In this document: piece after piece, positions 16,219 through 21,198 of the stretch
How positions within the stretch are numbered: position 1 is the first letter of the stretch
How the letters are laid out: every line of letters begins with the position of its first letter
Origin: Chrysochromulina parva
Taxonomy: Eukaryota > Haptophyta > Prymnesiales > Chrysochromulinaceae
Direction of reading: 5' to 3'
DNA: 21,198 nt
NCBI GenBank assembly: GCA_002887195.1
Contig: PJAB01000755.1
Coordinates: 1-21,198, forward strand
The notes under the pieces: generated by a model
What the model was told of the DNA's origin: nothing
Database searches by the model: none
Seen by the model: the letters and a program-made list of their open reading frames with translations, nothing else
Made by a program: the position numbers and the translations under genes

Positions 16219-19200
16219 ATGGGCCAGGAGGTCAGCAAGCCGCCAGAAGGCGCGAGTGGCGTCCCTGAAGCCGCGCTGAACGTGTCAGTGCCCACGGGAG
16301 AACCAGCTGCGAACAACCTGAGCCGCTCGCACAGTGCGCACATGCTTTCACACGCCGTGCCGCCCGCGGTGTGCGATGAACGGCACCGCCGAGCAAACAC
16401 GTGGCAGCATCGCGGGCAGCAGCGCAGCGTTTACACGCGTGCGCCGTGGCCGGCTCGTGGCGGCTCCTCGACGCCAGGCCCCTCGGACACTGAGTCGGAG
16501 GCGAGTGTCTCCGAGTCTGGCGGCCTCTCGCGCACGGGCTCATCGAATCGCGTGAAGCGCTCCATCTCCGAGGCATCTGACTGCTCGGAGCTCGGCGAGG
16601 ATCAGCCGCGTGGCCCTGGTCAGGGCGACGGGCATCATCGCAACTCGGGCACCTGGCCGCGGATGTCCAAGCGCTCGAGCAGCAGCTCGCAGCTGAGCCA
16701 CGACCGGCTGGATGTGTGGGAACTCACGCGCGCGCTCGCGCGTGAGAAGTCGGACCTCGCCGACCTGCTCGCACGCATGACCTCCGAGGTTGAGGCGCGC
16801 GGCGAGGGCATCCCGGCGCCGCCCGCACTCAACCGAGGCAGCACGGACCACGGTACCGGTACGGCATGCGACCCGCAGCTGAGGCAGCTCGAGGCCCTCG
16901 TGGCCAAGGAACGGCAGCGCGCCGAAGTGGACGACGGCACGCTGAACTCCATCCTGGGCGCGCTCCAGGACCAATTCAAGCCCGAGGAGCCGCCCTCGGC
17001 CGCACCGGCCGCCCTGCCGAAGCGGCGAGATTGCGATCTGCCGAAGCGCGCACGTGCGCACCGCCACACGCAACCGACGCCGCACCCGCCGCCGCCGGCG
17101 GCGCTGTACGGTCCGCCGCACGCGCCGCATCCGCACGCGCCGCTGACGCTGACGCCGCATCCGCACGCGCCGCCGCCGCTGACGCCGCACGCGCCGTCTG
17201 CGCACCACTACCACGCGCAGTACCACGCCCACCAACAAGCTCCCCAGGATGCACCTCACCACGCGAGCTACCACTCGAGCTACCACTCGAGCTACCACGC
17301 GAGCTACCACGCGCCGCGCCCTCCGTACGAGTACGAAGATGTCGCATACCGGTACACCGGCGTATCCGGTGTACCCGCGATCGGACAACACGCGTCTCTG
17401 CCAGTCCGCGAGCGCGCTGGCGGCGACCCAACGTCGCGAATCACGCCGCCTCCAGCTCCCGGCGCTGTGCTGGGCGCCGTGCTTGGCGCCCACCACGGCG
17501 CCTGCTCTCACGCCGTGAGCGCGGGCTCGGCCGCGGCTGGCGCTGTGCTGGGCACCTCCTCACGTCCGAAAAGGATGCCTCCGGCAGTGCCGCTGCTTCC
17601 GGCGGCCGCGCTCGGCCCGCAGGCCTTAGGACGCTCGAGCTCGGACCATCTCGGACCATCTCGGACCATCTCGGACCATCTCGGACCATCTCGGACCATC
17701 TCGGACCATCTCGGACCATCTCGGACGAACTCGGACTATCTCGTTTCATCTCGGACGAGCTCGGACCATCTCGTTTCATCTCGGGCCTTCTCCGAGCTTC
17801 TCGGGGCCTTTGGACGCTCGTGCTCGGACGGGTTCGCCGACCAGCACGACGCGTCCATGGGCGACGCCCAGCACGACGCGTCCATGGGCGACGCCCAGCA
17901 CGACGCGCTAATGGGCGCGGAGCAGAGCTCGGCTCTTCACCTCTCCGAGCAGCTCTGCATGTACGAAGGGCTCTTCGATGACGTCGACTTTTGCGGCGAA
18001 GTCGTGGCAGCGAGCGCCGGCGTCACCTCTCCCCGACTCACGTCGCTCGCGCTCGAAAAGGCGCAGCTCGGCCTCTCGCCAGTCCTCGAGGCGTCGCCGG
18101 GGGGGTCGGGCGAGGGGCGCGAGTTGCTCCCGCCCGATGTGCTGCGCTTCCTCGAGAGACACAGAGAGCAGACGACGCTGCCGCCCTCCCCCCAGCCCGC
18201 CGCCACCCCACCGTACCAGCGCTACCGACTCCCCGACCCCCACGGTGCCCTTCAGCGGCCAACGTACCACACGGCGGGCTCAGGAGGCGGTGGCCTTGAG
18301 TACCCACCTGGCGCGCCGTGGATGGCTGCCCACGACAGTCGAGTCGATGGCATAGAGATGTATCGCTCCACGATGGTCACGGACGCTGGAGCCATCGCGT
18401 CCGACCCAGCCGACCCAGCCGACCCAGCCGGAGTCATTTGCGCACCGCGGACGTCGTTGGGCACGCCGATGCCGCCGGGAGTGCCGCGGAGTGGCTCTCC
18501 TGCGTGCTCCACTTGCAGCGCCGGCGCCAGCGGCGGCAGCAGCATGTCGAACTATCCCTCGGCATGCGGCGCGATGCACCCCTCTGCGCGGTTGCTGGGT
18601 CAGGTGCTCGGTCACCATAGCGGCTCGTCCGGTGACCTGGGAGGCGGCAGCGTCGATGGCGAATGCGCGCTGGGTGGCGCCAAGCTCAAGAGGGAGAAGA
18701 CGACGGATAAGGACGGGCCCTATCGCAAGGAGTGGACTATCGTCGAGGATGAGCTCATCGTCGAGAAGGTGCGCGAAATCGGGCCCAAGTGGCGCCAGAT
18801 TGCGTCCGCACTGCAAACTGGCCGCTCGGACGATGCGGTGCGCAACCGTTATAACCGGCTCATGGAGCCCGGGGTCATCAACAATTGGGCGCGCGAGAAC
18901 GGCTCGCAATCGTCCAAATCGTCCAAGTACAAGTGCTCCAAGTGCGGCCAGTTCAAGAAGAACCACCAGTGCACGTATGTCAAGCCTGAGGCCGACGGAT
19001 TCCCAGAGGAGGCGTGCCAGCTGGGCGAGGGCATCGGCGTGCATTCATGTGCGATCGGCGGCCTCGGCGGCCTAGGCGGACCTTATGGTGGCCACGGAGG
19101 CGGCGCCGGTGGCTGCGAGTGCGGCAGCAGCGGCTCGTCGAGCGCGGGCGCCCTCGTGGGCGCCCTCGCCCTCGGCGAGCAGGACAAGAAGGACATGACG

Positions 19201-19503
19201 CTGCGCGTGGGCTGGACCAAGGCGGAGGACGACATCATCATGAACTCCGTCGCCGAGCTCGGCAATAAATGGAATCTGATCACTCCGCGTCTCCCCGGCC
19301 GCACCGACCATGCCATCCGCAATCGGCATCATCGGCTGCTCACGATGCGTCAGAACCTCTTGCTCGCAGCGAGCTCGGCGTCGGCAGCGGCCACGGACGA
19401 CGTCGACGATCTACTAGGCTCGAGCGAGGGCCACTCGTCGCCCATCGGCGCCGAGGACGTGCTCGATGCCTTCATCGATCAGGTCGAGTTGGCGCAGCAG
19501 TAA
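16219..19503 (+). CDS. Large MYB-domain protein with predicted N-myristoylation site
   Basis: This 1094-residue single-exon protein is likely a DNA-binding regulator. MYB repeat 1 is about 835-882 (EWTIVEDELIVEKV, GPKWRQIASAL, GRSDDAVRNRYNRL). MYB repeat 2 is about 995-1042 (GWTKAEDDIIMNSVAELG, NKWNLITPRLPGRTD, HAIRNRHHRL). In both, the third tryptophan is replaced (Tyr, His). The ~110-residue linker holds a Cys/His cluster C906-x2-C909-x6-H916-x-C918 (CSKCGQFKKNHQC) and a Gly-rich run. The N-terminus is MGQEVSK, which fits the N-myristoyltransferase consensus (Gly2, Ser6, Lys7). An in-frame TGA five codons upstream supports this start. In between are two predicted helical, charged segments (about 167-195 and 218-255), a Pro/His-rich stretch (about 285-375) and several tandem repeats. 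A membrane-tethered transcription factor is the inference; nuclear targeting is not shown. Confidence 0.88.
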   Translation: MGQEVSKPPEGASGVPEAALNVSVPTGEPAANNLSRSHSAHMLSHAVPPAVCDERHRRANTWQHRGQQRSVYTRAPWPARGGSSTPGPSDTESEASVSESGGLSRTGSSNRVKRSISEASDCSELGEDQPRGPGQGDGHHRNSGTWPRMSKRSSSSSQLSHDRLDVWELTRALAREKSDLADLLARMTSEVEARGEGIPAPPALNRGSTDHGTGTACDPQLRQLEALVAKERQRAEVDDGTLNSILGALQDQFKPEEPPSAAPAALPKRRDCDLPKRARAHRHTQPTPHPPPPAALYGPPHAPHPHAPLTLTPHPHAPPPLTPHAPSAHHYHAQYHAHQQAPQDAPHHASYHSSYHSSYHASYHAPRPPYEYEDVAYRYTGVSGVPAIGQHASLPVRERAGGDPTSRITPPPAPGAVLGAVLGAHHGACSHAVSAGSAAAGAVLGTSSRPKRMPPAVPLLPAAALGPQALGRSSSDHLGPSRTISDHLGPSRTISDHLGPSRTNSDYLVSSRTSSDHLVSSRAFSELLGAFGRSCSDGFADQHDASMGDAQHDASMGDAQHDALMGAEQSSALHLSEQLCMYEGLFDDVDFCGEVVAASAGVTSPRLTSLALEKAQLGLSPVLEASPGGSGEGRELLPPDVLRFLERHREQTTLPPSPQPAATPPYQRYRLPDPHGALQRPTYHTAGSGGGGLEYPPGAPWMAAHDSRVDGIEMYRSTMVTDAGAIASDPADPADPAGVICAPRTSLGTPMPPGVPRSGSPACSTCSAGASGGSSMSNYPSACGAMHPSARLLGQVLGHHSGSSGDLGGGSVDGECALGGAKLKREKTTDKDGPYRKEWTIVEDELIVEKVREIGPKWRQIASALQTGRSDDAVRNRYNRLMEPGVINNWARENGSQSSKSSKYKCSKCGQFKKNHQCTYVKPEADGFPEEACQLGEGIGVHSCAIGGLGGLGGPYGGHGGGAGGCECGSSGSSSAGALVGALALGEQDKKDMTLRVGWTKAEDDIIMNSVAELGNKWNLITPRLPGRTDHAIRNRHHRLLTMRQNLLLAASSASAAATDDVDDLLGSSEGHSSPIGAEDVLDAFIDQVELAQQ
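17263..17310 (+). repeat. Four 12-bp coding repeats (Ser-Tyr-His)
   Basis: Units 17263-17274, 17275-17286, 17287-17298 and 17299-17310 read (G/T)CGAGCTACCAC, encoding (A/S)SYH four times inside the Pro/His-rich part of the MYB protein. Confidence 0.9.
17641..17810 (+). repeat. 10-bp tandem repeat array, 17 units, in the MYB coding region
   Basis: Eight perfect TCGGACCATC units (17641-17720) are followed by nine degenerate ones to 17810. Because 10 is not a multiple of 3, three units make one coding period of ten residues (SDHLGPSRTI). The array is flanked by near-identical 22-bp segments at 17625-17646 and 17808-17829 (LGRSSSD and FGRSCSD). Confidence 0.96.
17842..17922 (+). repeat. 27-bp coding repeat, three copies, in the MYB gene
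   Basis: Units 17842-17868 and 17869-17895 are identical and encode QHDASMGDA. The third, 17896-17922, has diverged (QHDALMGAE). Confidence 0.95.
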
Positions 19504-19895
19504 GCTTGGCGAGCAGCCGCACGCAGGCTGCGCATCATGTTTTCTGATAGTTTTATGGTGTTTCAGAATTCCCCAGCGAGGAGGACGGGAGCGTCGCATG
19601 TCAAACCTGAGATCAGCATAAGAAGAAAACGTTTTATTTCGAGTCCCGATAAAAGGCAGATGCGCTCTGCACGCATTCCCATTGAGTGCATACTAGCCGC
19701 ACGAAGTGGTCGCACTTTAACGTTTAACGTAAGGTCTAAGCTCACCGGCTTGGAGGACGGTTCCACATCCAGGACCGCCCCTGTGTCTTTTCTCATGTAG
19801 TTTTCTCATGCCTCACCGGTGTTTCTTCGAGTAAGTACCGTTTCGGCATTATTCAGGCAGGCCCTCCACACCACCCCGGTGTTCCCTACCACCTG

Positions 19896-20042
19896 CCCCG
19901 GGATCCGGGGGGCGCCCCGGGCGTTGTAAATTTTCCAAAACACCCCCGGGGGAGCCGGACACACGAGAAAGACACACGAACCAAACCTCTGGCTCTCCCG
20001 GTGTTTTGAACTGTCATTTTCGTTCATGGAAAGGAATTTACA
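19896..20042. repeat. Nested inverted-repeat (foldback) segment
   Basis: Outer arms are TGTAAATTTTCC (19925-19936) and GGAAAGGAATTTACA (20028-20042). Inner arms are at 19936-19956 (CAAAACACC..GGAGCC) and 19991-20008 (GGCTCTCCCGGTGTTTTG), imperfectly complementary. Adjacent palindromes are CCCCGG-GAT-CCGGGG (19896-19910) and GGGGCGCCCC (19909-19918). No coding capacity was recognised. It could be a MITE-like foldback element or a structured transcript region. Confidence 0.55.
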
Positions 20043-20132
20043 GGGGGGGAAGGGGCTTGTTTGTACAGTTCTGCGCGTTGTGTTGAGCAGCAGCACTGGA
20101 CGGTAAGCTCGCGGTGCGAGAGGATGAGCCTC

Positions 20133-20138
20133 TATAAA
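20133..20138 (+). promoter_or_regulatory. TATAAA box candidate
   Basis: TATAAAGG lies 30 bp upstream of the ATG at 20163 and about 100 bp upstream of the ATG at 20235. If it is a true TATA box, transcription would begin near 20163 and the 20235 ATG would be used. It could also be chance. Confidence 0.35.
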
Positions 20139-20162
20139 GGAGTCCAGAAAGAGGTCCACGAC

Positions 20163-21198
20163 ATGTCGAACACTGCGCATCGGACCGACCACCAGAGCTC
20201 TCATCTCCTTCCCCAAGAGTGGCCCTTCAAAACAATGCGAGGCAAGGGCCTGTTCCTGTTTGCGATGCTCGGCGCCGTGGGCATTTTGAGATTCGCGGAC
20301 ACGCCGCGCTGCCGCTCGCTCCCTGCCTTCTACAGCATGACCATCGTGGGCGCCGGCGGCCTCTCGACGCGCGTGGGCAATGCGATGATGCGCGAGGACA
20401 CGGGCCGCAAGTTCGGCAACATGATCCTCGCCAACATCTCGACTCACCCCGGCATCCGCATCGAAACTTGCACTCAAAGCAGCACCGACACCCCGTCCGC
20501 GCTCCCGACGATGTCGCTCAGCACGTACCTGTTCTTCACGTCGAAGAACATCATCGAGAGACCCACCGCCGGCTTCAGTATTATGTCGCCAAGCACTGAC
20601 ACGGCGCCTAGCATCTGCTCGAATGAATGTCTCTACACCTCCAACGCTGCTCGCGACAACGGCGCCTCCGGCTGCGAGTGTGATCTTCATCGCGCCCTCT
20701 TCATATTTGACGCCTTCTCCACCGCGCCTACGTTTGCGACGCGCGCCTCGTCGGACCAGGTGGAGTGCAAGCGCAATGTGTTCGCGGAGCCCGTGGCGAA
20801 CACTTCCGCCTCGCCGCCGAGCCCGGAGCTGGATGCGTTGAACCCTTACATGTCGCCGGAGCCGAAGCTCATGGCGACGGAGCCCTACTCGCCCTACATG
20901 CCCTACAACCCCACCGTGACGAGGCGTCACCGGGGCAACTTCTCGCTCGCCCACACGGAAAAGCGCTCGTACTGGTACCTCGAGCTTGACAACGGCATGA
21001 AGAAGCTGTTTGGCTCCAACCTGAGCGCCACCACGAACACGAGCTTCTCCGCCTCAGTCAAGGTGTCGACGGGCAGCTACTCGGAGCTGAAGGAGTACCC
21101 GGCGATCGCGCAGGACATGCTGTTCCCCTCAAATGCCACGTGCCCCAAGGAGGGCGAGTACGAGACCTTCCTCACCTCGGTGGGTGGCGGCTCGAACG
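20163..21198 (+). CDS. Unrecognised secreted or type II membrane protein, N-terminal part (runs off right edge)
   Basis: The frame is open from before 20124 to the window end, about 345 residues from 20163. In-frame ATGs are at 20124, 20163 and 20235. A hydrophobic segment (GLFLFAMLGAVGILRFA) sits directly after the third Met. Starting at 20235 it would be a signal peptide; starting at 20163 it would be a signal anchor after a 24-residue cytoplasmic tail. The rest looks extracellular. There are several cysteines (including a CSNECLY and CECDL cluster), N-glycosylation sequons (NLSA, NTSF, NATC) and a Pro/Tyr-rich stretch with PYMSPEPK and PYSPYMPYNP. I recognise no family. High G/C third positions support coding. 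The antisense frame here is Arg/His-rich and is a shadow. Function is unknown. Confidence 0.65.
   Translation, partial: MSNTAHRTDHQSSHLLPQEWPFKTMRGKGLFLFAMLGAVGILRFADTPRCRSLPAFYSMTIVGAGGLSTRVGNAMMREDTGRKFGNMILANISTHPGIRIETCTQSSTDTPSALPTMSLSTYLFFTSKNIIERPTAGFSIMSPSTDTAPSICSNECLYTSNAARDNGASGCECDLHRALFIFDAFSTAPTFATRASSDQVECKRNVFAEPVANTSASPPSPELDALNPYMSPEPKLMATEPYSPYMPYNPTVTRRHRGNFSLAHTEKRSYWYLELDNGMKKLFGSNLSATTNTSFSASVKVSTGSYSELKEYPAIAQDMLFPSNATCPKEGEYETFLTSVGGGSN

Larger units (their letters stand above)
19504..20162. other. Gene-poor intergenic region downstream of MYB
   Basis: A GCAGCC-7 nt-GGCTGC hairpin lies just after the MYB stop (19513-19531). From about 19540 to 19800 the sequence is AT-richer, with overlapping short ORFs on both strands (a plus-strand 87-residue and a minus-strand 77-residue frame). 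Neither is recognised and I cannot call either as a gene. The inverted-repeat element at 19925-20042 and the GC palindromes at 19896-19918 are listed separately. Confidence 0.5.

Noticed and set aside
16540..17511. 323-residue minus ORF rich in Arg and Val
   Set aside because: It is the shadow of the Pro/His-rich part of the MYB gene. Its repeats mirror the coding repeats.
17508..17779. Minus-strand ORFs with MVRDGPRWSE repeats
   Set aside because: A stop-free 10-bp repeat is open in all six frames, so openness here is not evidence of coding.
19563..19796. 77-residue minus ORF with fairly natural composition
   Set aside because: There is no recognisable domain, start context or partner exon. 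It overlaps an equally long plus ORF. It could be a terminal exon but cannot be supported.
19806..20954. 382-residue minus ORF
   Set aside because: Most of it is antisense to the right-edge gene with Arg/His-rich composition, and the rest crosses the foldback element. No domain was seen.

Overview
The window looks like nuclear DNA from a photosynthetic eukaryote with a complex (secondary) plastid. It is GC-rich (coding third positions especially so), has long single-exon genes plus a few short GT-AG introns, and encodes many ORFs with signal peptides or signal anchors. A plastid-type rubredoxin with a signal peptide before its transit-like region, a CrtI/CRTISO-like carotenoid enzyme, a canonical Ras GTPase and Pro/His-rich low-complexity proteins together fit a haptophyte best. 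That placement is an inference from gene content, not a phylogeny. No bacterial operon, phage, CRISPR or rRNA feature is seen.

Layout. An AMP deaminase enters from the left edge on the minus strand (1-792). Next is a minus-strand aldo/keto reductase (1066-2436) whose single intron is packed with a 27-bp minisatellite. A gene-poor stretch with one small hydrophobic minus ORF leads to a membrane-anchored, tropinone-reductase-like SDR (3631-5026, one intron that falls inside the catalytic YxxxK motif). An intergenic stretch with duplicated modules precedes a plastid rubredoxin (5613-6283, one intron and a tiny last exon). A GT23/FUT8-like glycosyltransferase (6722-7885), a small acidic minus-strand ORF (8141-8602) and a large two-domain glycosyltransferase/DUF3431-like protein (8786-11422) follow.

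The right half has a minus-strand CrtI/CRTISO-like oxidoreductase (11754-13721) head-to-head with Ras (14073-14639). A minus-strand 2-oxoglutarate/Fe(II) dioxygenase (14779-16008) is then head-to-head with a 1094-residue MYB-domain protein (16219-19503) that begins with an N-myristoylation signal. After a 0.6-kb gene-poor stretch containing a nested inverted repeat, an unrecognised secreted or membrane-anchored protein runs off the right edge (20163-21198).

The genes do not form one obvious pathway. Themes are purine turnover (AMP deaminase), NAD(P)H redox enzymes (AKR, SDR), plastid and carotenoid functions (rubredoxin, CrtI-like), secretory-pathway glycosylation (two glycosyltransferases) and signalling/transcription (Ras, MYB). 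The most notable observations are the putatively lipid-anchored MYB factor with a frame-independent 10-bp repeat, the glycosyltransferase-DUF3431 fusion, the canonical Ras in an apparent alga, the repeat-filled AKR intron and the foldback element near 20 kb.
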